From: Chara braunii
Lineage: Eukaryota; Streptophyta; Charophyceae; Charales; Characeae
Assembly: GCA_003427395.1 (NCBI GenBank)
Contig: BFEA01000794.1
Location: 221,083 to 251,941 of the forward strand
DNA length: 30,859 nucleotides
Direction: 5' to 3'
Of the stretch, positions 10,070 through 21,246 are shown piece after piece. A program made the position numbers and the translations under genes. The first letter of the stretch is position 1. Every line of letters starts with the position of its first letter. Below the pieces are notes generated by a model. The model worked only from the letters and a program-made list of their open reading frames with translations, was not told where the DNA came from and did no database searches.

Positions 10070-12379
10070 TTCGACTTCCCTTCCCTTGGCGTGATTGGAT
10101 TTGGGATGAAGATGTACCTGCCTGTAGCCAGTTCTGCAGCAACATATGCTTGAGATATTGTGAGTCTAGTTTCTTGTCCTTTGGGAGACGACTTTTCAAC
10201 TCTACTAAGCAGTCCGCTGGCAATATCAATGGTGAGATGCACAGTCTGGAGAGGTCCTGTTTCTTGACTTCCGCAAAGACCGAAAGCGGAACCAAGTGCA
10301 GACCCAAATTCTCCAACTCCGATAACTTTGTCTCTGATAATCGTGTGTCCTTAATCGGGACAAAGAGTTTGACCTTGTTATCACTAGGGCCAATGAGAAT
10401 TCTCGCCATCGCGATATCTGGGATTTCCCTTACCGGGAAGTGACCCAGGTACAGGTTCTGTACCACCTCCTCGATTACTGTAGGTGTCGGCATCTCCGAG
10501 ACCTGCTAGCCAAAGATCAGCTGAGAGCCTGTGTTTCGTTGCCACGTCACTACCCATGCATTATTCCTCGTCATTGTACACAACAAGGGGATCAGGTATT
10601 GCGGCATGTTCGCACTAGCTCCTCTTGCCGTGGTTGCCAAGCGCCTGTCCCTTGTGGTTTTATTGCCGGGCGTGACAATTCCAATTTCGTGGCTGGTGGA
10701 GCGTTCGAAGTCGCTTCTTGAAAGCCTAGATTGCTCTGGCTGTAACTCGTGTCCGGAGAAGCTCAACCTCCTTTGTTTCCCGCTGACAAGCCTTTAGAGC
10801 GGCTTGGAGTACATCTTGATTCCGAGTCCACCCTCTCCCTCTGTTGAACTCAGTTCCCTGCTGGGATCGTGGTTCCTTGCGGCCTCATCGGTGTCGAGGC
10901 AGGCATGCTGACTGGGCGCGTCCCTTGTACATCTCATTCTGTTTGTCTACTTGGTCCCCCAGTTGCCTGTCCTCCTCCGTTTTGAGTGCTTCCGTCCAAG
11001 TTGCGATTTGGATCGACTCCTCCCCCTTGTACCTGATTTGGCCTCATTCCCCCTGCTTCCTGAAAGAGGAACGGGCTTGGGCCCGCCCCTTGAGGGTAAT
11101 TTAGCGGTCCACCTAGTCCTTGTCCTTGCTGTGGAAGGGCTCCTATCAGGTCCACGAATCCTCTATTTGCCATCACCATGGCCGTCCAAGCATAATACTG
11201 TCTTAGCGCCTCCATTTCCTGCACTGCTGCGGTCGGCTGCTCCGTCACGTTGTGTCCCAAACCTGTTGCGGGGAAGAGGCCAGGTGGACCTTGGCCCATC
11301 ATCCCTCCTAAGGGTTGCCCCATAGGATGCTGTGGAGAGAAGATCGGATTGTTCCTTGTGGTTGATACGTGGCTGGTCGAAGGTTGTTCCGTTCACTGTA
11401 CTGGCCTTGATCCCAATGCGCCTTGGTATCTCGATCTTGTCTCCCTTTGTCTGGAGTGCTCTCCCGATTGTTGTTGCATCGATGCTCCCTGTCTCCTCCT
11501 GCTTGATCTTGACGCATGTTTCTTCTCCCTCTCCTACACTCCTCTTCCGAATGAAAAATTTGTTTGCACTTTCTACACTTTAGTGTTCCTGCGGTTGCAA
11601 GGCAAATTTCCAATTTATTGCCCATGGGAGTTTTGATCCAAATTTTGTCCTTCATATTTGAACATACTGCTGGATCCAAATCGAATTTCGCGTTGATCAA
11701 CGCTGTCTGCATCTGCTGGGTATGCTCGGATGATAGGGCCAATTGCTCTTTCAATCCGAGCGTGGATATACGGCATATCGTCCAAGGGGACTTGAACTGC
11801 CGTTACCCAGAAGTTGTTCTCGTCTTCTTGTCGCGTCATCTTTCTGAACTCTGCTCGCGTCATCCAAGGTTTAAATAAAACCTTGTATTCTTCATTCCCC
11901 AAGAGAATGATCAAACTGCCTTCGCTAATCATATATCGGGCCACCTCCGGCGACTTCGCTACATACGAGACTACACTTGGTCCTTCTATTTTTATTCTCG
12001 CTCTACGCGTGTTCTCTGTAAACTGCTCATTCCCTAACACCCAACCATCCTCGAAAGCCCTAACCAGATCGTCTTTCACGTTTCTTGGCAGAAAACGAGC
12101 GGCATCTTTAAATATTACTGTCACTGTGCGTTCTTTCAACCATTTAACCTTGATGTCATTGAGTGATGTGTTGAGTTTGAAGTGTGCCTCCCTGTCGTCG
12201 ATCGTCATTTCGCCTGGATCGATGTCCGCGGGGTAGACCCCATCGTCAAAGCATAACGCCAATTGCTCTCTAATACGGTCTTTGTGCTCCCAATAATGCC
12301 TTTCCTCTTGAGGGCCAGTAGGTGGGGCCCTTCCAGTTCCCTTCTGCCTCCCAGTTCTTTCCATCGCTTCTGCCTCCAT
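10062..12379 (-). pseudogene. LINE ORF1, RNA-binding/nucleocapsid-like protein
   Basis: This lies upstream of ORF2 on the same strand. The N-terminal 250 codons (from 12379) contain a hydrophobic-basic domain (NDIKVKWLKERTVTVIF, RYMISEGSLIILLGNEEYK) like the DUF4283-type region of plant LINE ORF1 proteins. It is followed in another frame by a zinc knuckle of form CX2CX4HX4C (CRKCKQIFHSEEEC, about 11536-11577). A Gln/Gly/Pro-rich linker follows (about 11323-10934), then a conserved-looking C-terminal block (10493-10062) ending at the TAG that overlaps the ORF2 start. Frameshifts are needed near 11740 and 11330. In-frame stops occur at 10506-10508 and near 10797. Such proteins bind the element RNA. 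The family assignment rests on position, knuckle and layout, not on a profile search. Confidence 0.75.
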
Positions 12380-12739
12380 GCCTCAGGATTTGCGCGCTGG
12401 CTACGACTTTTGTGCCCACGTCTGTCCGTACAACTCCTTTATTTTCCTACTCTATCTCCCCGAAGCGCATCCAACGAACTCTTCTTCCTTCTGGGGACAG
12501 GGTAACTCCCCACCCTTCCTTGCAAACCTATGGCTTAAGCCAGTCAGCCATATCCGCCTCGTGACGGGGCAATGGTGCAAAGAACCAGGGGATTATCGAC
12601 GCCGGTAGGTCCCTGGTAGGTGGCATGGATTCTGCCGAAGCCGAAGTCCAGTTGTGCAGCAGCGGAGCGCATTGGCGTCGGCCGGTGCTAGGCCCCGTTC
12701 TTCAAGGATGGATAGAACAGGGAAACTTTGGGATTCATT
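12380..12739 (-). other. Probable 5' leader of the LINE
   Basis: Directly upstream of the ORF1 ATG on the minus strand. Short open stretches are present but no domain. The 5' edge of the element is not defined: I found no target-site duplication here that matches the 3' side near 3350. Confidence 0.35.
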
Positions 12740-13075
12740 TTTTTTTTGCATGTTATGTGAGTAGTGGCGCTATGGCCCACTTCCAAAAGTACAAAAAAGA
12801 CGAAATGGCTTCCAAAAGTACAAAAAAAAACGAAATGGCTTCCAAAAGTATAAAAAAAAGACGAAATGGCTGTGAATCTTCCCACTTTCAAGGCAAGATT
12901 CATTCTCATTTTGCATGTTATGTGAGTAGAGGCGCTATGGCCCACTACTTCCAAAAGATGCCCTCCACAACTATGCACTGCCTGTTGGCTTTCTTGGAGC
13001 ACACAAGACAAAACTGTAAATCTTCCCATTTTCAAGGGAAGATTCATTCTCATTTTGCACATTACCTGAGGGCCT
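12740..13075 (+). repeat. Two tandem copies of the hairpin-bearing repeat
   Basis: Two adjacent units share GTGAGTAG(T/A)GGCGCTATGGCCCAC, CTTCCAAAAG, a GAAATGGCTGTGAATCTTCC-like box and CATTCTCATTTTGCA. Each carries a short stem-loop. At 13019-13044 it is a perfect 9-bp stem (AATCTTCCC / GGGAAGATT) with loop ATTTTCAA. At 12874-12901 it is slightly imperfect. The first unit contains a three-fold expansion of 29-31 bp (12780-12869). Open frames across it are incidental. Confidence 0.7.
12780..12869 (+). repeat. Three tandem 29-31-bp units
   Basis: Units at 12780-12808, 12809-12838 and 12839-12869 each read CTTCCAAAAGTA(C/T), an A run, then CGAAATGG. They differ mainly in A-run length. The expansion sits inside one copy of the hairpin repeat. 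Confidence 0.9.
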
Positions 13076-13484
13076 CGCCACACCACAGTCGAAAGGCCAA
13101 AAAATTTGACGGCTGTCAGAACAAATTCGACAGCCTCCATTCGACAGTTTGCCCCCCTTCGCCACACAACACTGTAGAGTGCACGCACTTGTGAAAGCAA
13201 GATGGAAAAAGACGAACGCGCCTGAGGGTACGACAAGCATTAGTCCATCCCGACCTTACCCCCGCTCACCAAATTTCGAAGCGAAGTCGACGGCGCAGCC
13301 GAGGAGTGTCAAAAGCATCGGAGTAGCAGGCTGGGGATTCAACAACTTTCGACAGGAGGTGTCGAGAAGTATTCTCAGACAACTTGCAAATTTTCTTCCC
13401 GTCTCCAACTTCGACAACCTGTGTGGCGAAGAGGAACTATCAAAAATCGCATTTTCGACAGTGGTGCATTGAGGCCCTGAGTCG

Positions 13485-13650
13485 TAGAGCTACGACCCAC
13501 TTCCAAAAGATGCCCTCTTCAGCGGCACACGCCAGTTGGCTTGGAGCACAAAAGACAAAAAACGAAGTGACGGTAAATCTTCCAATTTTCAAGGGAAGAG
13601 TCATTCTCATTTTGTACATTATGTGAGTAGTGGAGCCATGACCCTTTTTT
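13485..13650 (+). repeat. Hairpin-bearing repeat, further copy
   Basis: This repeats the same landmarks as 12740-13075: CCCACTTCCAAAAGATGCCCTC, GTTGGCTTGGAGCACAAAAG, AATCTTCC-ATTTTCAA-GGGAAGA, CATTCTCATTTTG, ACATTATGTGAGTAGTGG. About 400 bases of unrelated sequence separate it from the tandem pair. Confidence 0.7.
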
Positions 13651-14219
13651 GTGCAGCGTCAATACATGCGAGGATGGCAGGATGTTTAGGGGAAAAAAAA
13701 ACCAACAAAAGGAAAAAATGGCAGGATAAACCTTCCTATCTTTTTTTTATTTTATTTTGCTATGTGCCATTCTACGGCCCTCACTTGAACTACAAGGCAG
13801 CAATACATCTACAGGCGGGGCTTATGCTGGCAGGTCTTCGACCCCTCAAAGGTCGTGGCAGCCCCTGGTACCGATAGGTCAGATGCCTATTCCTGAAAAC
13901 ACACTACCGATCCCCCTAAGTTTTCGATGTCGGGGGTAGTGGTGGCAAAAGGAACTGGACTAGGTGTCGTAGAAGGGTACGCAGTGGGAGATATAATGAG
14001 AGAAAGAGTATAGAGTAGTTTTAAAAAAAAAAAAAAAAAAGGGAAAAAAATTAAAAAAGGAAAAAAAAACACTACTTCGCCCTGCGGGCATGCTTTGTTT
14101 TTTCTTTTCTTTCCTTTTTGGTTCCTTTTTCACAGCGTATGAGCTCCGCTTGCCGAAGTGAAGTGGGAGACCTCGTGGCCCCTGAATTTGCGACTCACTT
14201 TCATTGTACTTTTGCCTTG

Positions 14220-14254
<35 letters not shown>

Positions 14255-14289
14255 CTTTCAATTTTTTTTTTGCTTAAGAAGATGAGCAC
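13651..14289. other. A/T homopolymer-rich sequence, no gene seen
   Basis: Poly(A) and poly(T) runs occur at about 13693, 13741, 14022-14040, 14046-14070, 14225-14251 and 14262-14270. Long Phe- or Lys-rich open frames are products of these runs. No target duplication could be assigned with confidence. Confidence 0.5.
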
Positions 14290-14867
14290 AAAAATTTGCC
14301 AAACCTGGGTGCTCAAAGTTGTGTGTCCCCATCCACAGAGCCATCTACAACTTGTAAGCCCACTTCGACCATGGGCCTGTGCTAATCAGCTTTGCACCGA
14401 GGGGAACTGTGAGGGGCGGTTCAGTTTGAATCACCAGTATTTGTAACGCTTCCGTTGTCGAGCTCTCTTCGGACTCTGCGTCACTTCAAAAGTGTGGGCT
14501 CGATCAACACTAAGATCTTGACCATCATCTGTACGCTTCACAAGATGGTTGCAAATACATATGATGAACGAAATCTTCTGAGAGTTGTGAAATTAATGTG
14601 TAAGGAATTTTATCATCTACAGTATCCAAAGGAAATTCCTCTGTTGGCAGTCGATGCACTTTTGAGAAATACCCCTTGAGCCGCTGACGGTGCTCTCAAA
14701 GATACAATGACAAATTTTTGAAATCAGGAGTGGAAAACATAAAGGTGGAAGATGAAAAAACGAGATAGAGGAAATGAGAACGTAACCGTGCACATATTAG
14801 TTATAGGACAGATTGACCTCAGTGCGATTAATGGGTGCCTATACTACAACTATGCCAGTATAAGATA
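14290..14867 (+). other. Unrecognised region with an 74-codon open frame
   Basis: The plus-strand frame 14455-14679 contains a coherent-looking stretch (INTKILTIICTLHKMVANTY, then DERNLLRVVKLMCKEFYHL) ending LLRNTP and a stop. It resembles real protein more than random translation, but I do not recognise the family. It may be a remnant of an older gene or element. It has no start context, promoter or intron evidence. The next recognisable sequence downstream is the LINE at 14868. Confidence 0.3.
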
Positions 14868-16990
14868 AGTGAAAAAGCATATGATCATGTGGACTGGTTA
14901 TTCCTTGATAAATGCTTATAAAAGATGAATTTTGGGCCAAGTTTCAGGAGGCGGGTACACCAAAAGGCGACAACCAGAGTAATGATCCCCGATAATGTAG
15001 CCCCCCCAATCGACTTACAGAGATCAGTTACACAAGGGGACCCCCTAACGCCTATCCTATAAATCATAATTATGGAAGCGCTAGCGGCTCACCTCGACAA
15101 GCATAAGGACATGAAGAGAAATCATGTTTCCCCCATCACAAAGGAGGCAATTCCAGTACGTTCCCTGTTTGCATATGACCTCTCATTGATGATAGACGCT
15201 ACAAATGAAAATATGGAACTGGAAGCCATTCAAAGAATAATGAATAAATTCAGTAGGCTCTCATATATGAATGTAAATTGGGGAGATAAAACCCGAGGAT
15301 GGTGGATCTATCATCAAGGAGGGAGACCACCAGAAACCCCTAGGGTTAAATGGCCACCACTGGATACACCAATCAGAGTCCTAGGTATCTCTCTATAAGC
15401 GTCAGGGAAACCAAAAACCAATAATGAGAGGATCATTGAGAATGCACAAACCAAATTGGAAGTATGGAAAAACAAACATACCTCTATCATGGGAAACTCT
15501 TTAGCGATCAAGAATGTAATCTTGGCTTCAATTTTGTATAAATCAGCTATCAGGGCCTTAGATAACCCGTCCATCAAACTCTTTCAACAACACTTAAGGG
15601 CATTCTTATGAAGAGGTAATCGTGACTGCAATAATGTAATTCGCAGGGTAGCCTGGTCATCTATTACTCAACCAAAAATAAGAGGCGGGTTGGGTATTTT
15701 AGACCCATCTAGCCAAACCATGACACTCTGCGTACAATGGATTAAACGCCATCTGTTTAATCCTCAAACACAAGGGAGTGCCCTTTTGGAAATATCATAC
15801 TCCTATCCTCAGAAAACACAATTTTTTTTTTTTTTTTAATCTTTGAAAATAGAACCCTCAGTGGTTCCTTTCTCAAAAATTAAGATTAGATGGGTACAAA
15901 GTACTACAAATGTACCAAATCTTTAGAATCAGAGTTATGAGAAATGACACATCTTTATGGCTAGCCTTTAAACCAACCACCCCAATATCTGAACTTCCGC
16001 TAGAGCCAGCATGTTGGGCATGGGGTTCTCAAGGAAACAAAAACAGTCGATCCTTACACACCCTATCGGTAAAATCAACATACTGAATTATTCGACCCAT
16101 AATCAACCTAAAAGACAGAGTGAAAGCAAGATGGATGCAACAACTGAATGTATGCAAGGAAATCTTAAGCCAAGTGAGGTGACCCAATGCGATAGGTCAA
16201 AACCCTCCAACACTGCCTCACTCCAGTGGCAGATTGAACATCGCTGCCTCCCTACAAATGATTGACTCATTGATAGAACCTCACTGAAAAAAAAGGAATA
16301 GTTGTATCCTGGTGCAAATTATGTAAGTCAACTTTTCACAGTCGCAAATACCCAGACACCATCGAGCATATGTTTTTGGTATGCCCAGGTGCGGTCTGAC
16401 TAAAGAGATGATAAGACCACATTTGGGATCAGATGGAAACCACAACAAAATGGTCATGGGGATGAAAAGTAATCCTCTTAGAAACTGGGTCCCTAGAATA
16501 GGCCGACAACTTCACAGATAACCTATTCACATTGGGTAGACGAGTCATTCTATGGGCCATATGGCAAAGGAGATGGACGCACGAATAGGAAGGAGTCAGA
16601 CTTGATGAACCAGAATTCACAGAAGGAATAAAAAAACAAATCCAGGTGGACATCACTGATCACTGGAGAAATCGAAAGAAAGGATACAATACAACCACTA
16701 AAAAAAAAAAAGATAAAATCAATCAAATAATTTAGCAGCAATTGGCTTGGGGGGGAAACGCGGGGGAAGATTGGGAGAGTGATTTGGGAAGGAGAAGAGA
16801 GTGAGGAAAGGAAAGAGATTACGAGGGACTACAAATTATGCTTCAATGAGTGGATAGGAGTTGATCCCTCAATCCCCCTCCGCCCAACGCAGAAATTTCC
16901 CGACCCTTTTCCACCTCCACTAAACATCATTGTCAACCTATCTTGGTATGGTTTCAATCAGTCACAAGCCGAAGGGGAAAGAGAGAGCTA
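14868..16990 (+). pseudogene. Decayed LINE ORF2 (reverse transcriptase to C-terminal module), plus strand
   Basis: LINE blocks appear in the right order with many interruptions: SEKAYDHVDWLFLDKC (motif A region), QRSVTQGDPLTPIL, the catalytic box altered to FAYDLS (15168-15185; FADD expected), RLSYMNVNWGDK, RVLGISL, NSLAIKNVILASILYKSA, IRGGLGILDPSS, then LQWQIEHRCLPTND, a C-terminal CKLCKSTFHSRKYPDTIEHMFLVC knuckle split by stops, and LGRRVILWAIWQRRW. Stops (TAA, TGA, TAG) break it throughout, several where Trp or Arg is expected. The 5' part (ORF1, endonuclease, N-terminal RT) is absent, so the copy is 5'-truncated. LQWQ…HRCLPTND is shared with the LINE at 26726-27676, so the two are related. 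The 3' end is uncertain; no clear poly(A) was seen. Confidence 0.85.
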
Positions 16991-17444
16991 GGATCAGTGC
17001 ATTATATGACGTTCTTTTTAGGGAGTCAAGAGGTTCATTCCTTTCCCAGATTCTCAAATGTCAATTTTCAAATCTATGTCAAAGGGACGCTAGACCCGAT
17101 TTCCAACAGGTGAAGCTCCCCGCCAATAGATGGAGTGACTTCCTAGAACGGTGGTAGCAGGGAATACTAGTATCAACCCTGCTACCAACGTCCACTAGGT
17201 CATTATCCAAAAGAAAAAAAAGAAAAAATGTTTTTTTTTCGGCAGATGATATGATGAAAGGAGGCGTTAAAAACGAACACAAGTGGGATGAAGGATACAA
17301 AAGTTGGTACGGTGAACTGGAATAGCAGCGAATGAGCCATGAGAGATATGGGCAGCAGAATTCACGTTGGAAGTAGCAAGGACTGTATGTCATGCTACTT
17401 CTTATGAGAAGTAACAACGCAATGGATAAAAGTGGAAAATCAGT
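16991..17444. other. No recognisable gene; possible LINE 3' region
   Basis: This follows the decayed LINE without a clear boundary. A-rich runs occur at 17212-17228, then a T run at 17229-17238. No domain or RNA was recognised. Confidence 0.4.
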
Positions 17445-18044
17445 ATGCAGGATGAGATGACCTCAAACACTCATGAGATACAGTCGAGGGACCCAGATGA
17501 GGAGGACACATATGAGTTGGGTGAGTGGCAGGCAAGGTGCCTTGTAGTACATGGTACTAAAGGTATATATTTGAAAACAATGGTTGAGATATTATTACTT
17601 TTTTTAATCTTTTCTGTAGCCGAACTACATGCAAACATTATTGACATTATTGGTTTACATCGGGGATGAATATATGGAGTTTTGTCGCCGTGTTTGGACC
17701 GAATGCGCCGGCGATGGCCAAATAATGTGGTATGCCTTGTGCCACGATGACGCAATCACGATCATCAGGAGACAGGAGGAGGCAAAGGTACTCTTCATCG
17801 TCCTCATTAGCATCGTCACATGGACGGAAACGGGCAAGACGAGGAAGAACACGTTTACCGCATGAACATCGACGTCGCTCTAGATCTGGAACCCCGCTAT
17901 GAGGAGAACCGGGGAAGGTGGACACCGATTGCTGAACCCAAGGACAACAATGTATGTCACCCGCTGCGCCCGCCTCAGAGGTCCTCAATGGTCGACAGGG
18001 AGTCCGAGTATGCGTTATCTGTTACGCGCCCAAAGAGTGGTTGA
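17445..18044 (+). other. Short open frames, possibly an exon relic; unrecognised
   Basis: Overlapping plus-strand frames (17445-17669, 17629-17865, 17820-18044) include a coherent stretch, CRRVWTECAGDGQIMWYALC. A candidate 57-bp intron (GT at 17563, T-rich tract, AG ending 17619) lies in the first frame. Removing it does not join the first frame to the second, so a spliced gene is not supported. I recognise no family. Confidence 0.25.
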
Positions 18045-19230
18045 CCCAGAAAGTATTAACTGCTCATTGTAAACAGTTGTAAAATTATAACAAGTTAAGA
18101 TTATTAACTCTAACTCGTGACCTCTATTCCAAGCTCAAAACTCTACTCGGGCTGATTCAATCGATCCTCGTTTTTAGAACGGTAACATTCTAATTTACTC
18201 CCATTCTAAAAACATGAAAGAGAAACCAATCATAGGGATGTGGCAGGGTAATTACACATAACAGGAGGTCAAATCAGCGATTCATTGCAGGCGGGAATAC
18301 AAACATGCTCATGTCCTCTCCCTTTTCGACTTCCTTAGCCAGATATCATGAACTGAGAGTCAGCCTTCATCTATTTCCTTACGTGTGACCAACAAGCAAC
18401 TTAATAGAACCAGTGACTTAGCTTCGCTTCACAAATTTTTTTTTGCGACCCCTTTTCTTGTACTCAAACAAGTCAACTAGTTAGTTAGGTAAGGGGATTA
18501 AGGCTCATAGACTTTGATCGACAAGCCTACCATCACCCTTTTTCTCCGATTGTGACTCCGAACCGTTTTTTTTCCCTCCCTAAGTTCTTTGACGGATGAT
18601 TTCAAGTCCAGGTAGGATTTTCATTCTCGAAGGAAAACCAGTCCAGGCATTCGAGCGTCATTGTACTCGGTTTACCTTTAGCTAACTTCTATAGACATAA
18701 TACTTTTCTCTTCCCTCGATCACCATTGTCGGGCGGCCCAAGCCTTACGCCGCCCTTTACTTCCTTGACAAGACATCTGTCGGTGGCCGGAGCCGAACTA
18801 AGCGACCAATTCGGACACTTCCTTTCTCGAGATCGAGGAAGGCAAGACTCAAAGGGACAAGATTGGAGCCGAGGAGTTGGGAGAACATGATCCCTGATGG
18901 AGGGAAAAAAAATTCTCTTAAAGCAACGCCGAGAATTTTCATAGCCAGAGAAAACCTAATAACTATGGAGGAAAAGAGGAGTCTGTAGGCGTCGGGCGAG
19001 TGACAACAGCCAGAGCCTTGGCGACTTGTGAGATGGAGAGGGCTAATCTATTCTCATGGTGAGCGTCCGGGTAAACGACGGAGCGACGCCCGTGAAGAAT
19101 CAATGCCCGACCAGAAGTCGAGGAAATGGCTAAACTGGCGTTAATTGGACCACGATGCTAGAATATTGAAATGGAAGGTGGGGGAAAGATTTCGGGCCTC
19201 TAAGAAGGGAAGACCTATTTCTCTCAAGTA
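18045..19230. other. No feature recognised
   Basis: Mixed-composition sequence with short open frames only. No transposon domain, RNA gene or strong repeat was found on either strand. Confidence 0.5.
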
Positions 19231-20006
19231 TCAGGCCACCTCCGAATTTTGACGGGCCTCGTAAATTTTCGGTTGGGGTGGGGAGCCAAACCTAGGCTCG
19301 GAATGAGGCGACTCGGGCGTAGGCCAGTACCCGAATGCTGCAAAAAGCTCAGTACCCGACAAAAAGGCCCACTTGGCATGACAAGTAACCTTTCGGGTCC
19401 CAAATGGGCACGAACTTAGGTTCGGGAGGAGCCCCGGTACCGGGGCGCTGCAAAGTTCCCGACAGCCTGGATACATCGGAGAGCTGTGGCCCACGCCGCA
19501 TTGGGCCCAGCAGACTATATAAGCCCAGCCAGGCTCCGGATTGGGGATCCCGCGGGTGGGAGTATCGGAAAAAACTGGCACACAGGTGTGTGCTGGTTCG
19601 CTTCCGACCGCGTACCAGAACGCGCCAACAGACAGGTACAACCGCGTACTGAAAGGACACTGTCGGGAGCTTTGATAGGTGCACGTGGCAGTGAACAGGG
19701 GAACGATGCACGAACCAGGGAAGGTCCTGGTTCCCGTTCGTGTACGGGGCTTGTGAGCCCAATCACGAGCGAACCGGGACTTTTCCCGAGGCAATGGGCA
19801 CACGAGGAGACCAACAGGGAGTCTCAGAGAGCTGGGGGGAGCGAGACGGGGGAGCAGCACTAGGCTGCGCGATGGGGAAACAAGGTTGCACAGGGACGAT
19901 GAAGCTTCATAAAGGAGCCGAGCTCGCGAGGGAATGGTGGTGCCTGAGGGTAGGAACTGTTGAAGCGAGGAGGGGGGTGTTGCGCGGGGAAGAACGGACT
20001 GCGCAC

Positions 20007-20008
<2 letters not shown>
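19231..20008. other. GC-rich sequence upstream of the GA arrays; no confident gene
   Basis: GC-rich, with repeated words (AGTACCCGA, GCTGCAAA, TTCGGG). Long open frames exist on both strands but are the by-product of high GC and run into the GA repeats as Ser-Leu or Arg-Glu tracts. A TATA-like box is noted separately. It could be part of an LTR or leader of the element whose integrase lies at 21242. Confidence 0.35.
19516..19523 (+). promoter_or_regulatory. TATA-box candidate (TATATAAG)
   Basis: A good TATA match in an otherwise GC-rich setting (CAGACTATATAAGCCC). GA arrays follow about 490 bases downstream, and an integrase ORF on the same strand lies 1.7 kb away. No transcription start evidence exists. 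Confidence 0.3.

Positions 20009-20074
<66 letters not shown>
20009..20074. repeat. (GA)33 microsatellite
   Basis: Perfect GA array, the first of three in a 940-bp block. It is followed by GCGC-rich spacer sequence. Confidence 0.97.
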
Positions 20075-20075
<1 letters not shown>

Positions 20076-20241
20076 GGCAGGAAACCGCGCTAGCGGCAAC
20101 GGATGCTGCGCGCATGTAGACGCGCGCATGCGTGAGAAAGGGGAAAGCTGCGCGACGCAGTGGAGCCGCGCGGGAGGGAAAAAGGCCTCTGCACGGGGAA
20201 GCGTGGCCGCGCGGGAAGCTGCGCGAAGCAGCGGTGTCGCG

Positions 20242-20243
<2 letters not shown>

Positions 20244-20310
<67 letters not shown>
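20244..20310. repeat. (GA)33 microsatellite
   Basis: Perfect GA array. The spacer before it contains repeated CTGCGCGA(A/C)GCAG and CCGCGCGGGA words. Confidence 0.97.
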
Positions 20311-20313
<3 letters not shown>

Positions 20314-20597
20314 TCGCGTGGGGGGAAACGAGCAGCGCGCGAGGTCGGGGATGCCCACAAACGAAATGGAGAGGGGGAGAATGACTGGCGGGTACGGGCT
20401 GCGTTGAGCTTAGTGAGAGCGGGAAATGAGCGGGAAGACTGCGCGAGGCGGGTGGTCACCTGCACAGGCAGTGCGATCACCAACACGGGCGGGGTCGAGA
20501 AGCGCGTGGTGGGAACAAGCGGCGCAGGCAAATTGAGCATCTTGGAGAAATGGAGTAGCGAGGGAACGCACGAGTAGATGCTGCGTGCCCACACACG

Positions 20598-20600
<3 letters not shown>

Positions 20601-20684
<84 letters not shown>

Positions 20685-20859
20685 NNNNNNNNNNNNNNNN
20701 NNNNNNNNNNNNNNNNNNNNNNNNNNNNNNNNNNNNNNNNNNNNNNNNNNNNNNNNNNNNNNNNNNNNNNNNNNNNNNNNNNNNNNNNNNNNNNNNNNNN
20801 NNNNNNNNNNNNNNNNNNNNNNNNNNNNNNNNNNNNNNNNNNNNNNNNNNNNNNNNNNN

Positions 20860-20947
<88 letters not shown>
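20601..20947. repeat. Long GA array containing the assembly gap
   Basis: GA dinucleotides run from 20601 to 20684 and again from 20860 to 20947 around an N run. The true length is unknown; the gap is probably a collapsed or unsequenced part of the same array. Confidence 0.95.
20685..20859. other. Assembly gap, 175 N
   Basis: 175 undetermined bases flanked on both sides by GA repeats. The count may be an estimate. Anything between the flanks is unseen. Confidence 0.99.
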
Positions 20948-20950
<3 letters not shown>

Positions 20951-21077
20951 TATGAGCAGCAAGAGGCTGCGCAAGCGGGACACGAGACTGCGCGGGCGGC
21001 CACACTAGGGGAACGGGACTACGCGCAGGAGAGAAAAGGGGGCAGACGAGATGTGTTTTCGGCCTAGTGCTAAGACA

Positions 21078-21246
21078 GCCAATGCCTCATCGCCAATTTC
21101 GCGATGCGCATAAATGGATTAACGGGTTTCCAACTGTTCCTACCTACTACCCCTCGAGATCACAGCCAAGGATGACGGACTTGGAAGAAAAGGCGAGGCC
21201 AATGCCTCGTCATCCACTTAGTGACGCGCATGAATAGATTAACGGG
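21078..21246 (+). repeat. 120-bp-spaced direct repeat at the integrase 5' edge
   Basis: GCCAATGCCTC(A/G)TC through GATTAACGGG occurs at 21078-21126 and again at 21198-21246 with about ten differences. The second copy runs straight into the integrase-like frame. The pattern suggests a diverged tandem duplication of the sequence just upstream of the integrase core. Confidence 0.75.

Noticed and set aside
17563-17619. Possible 57-bp intron
   Set aside because: GT, a T-rich tract and AG are present, but its removal leaves the same frame with an early stop and does not join the next open frame.
19231-21005. 375- to 381-codon minus-strand open frames
   Set aside because: They are made of GA/TC repeat translation, GC-rich non-bias sequence and the N gap, with no conserved domain.
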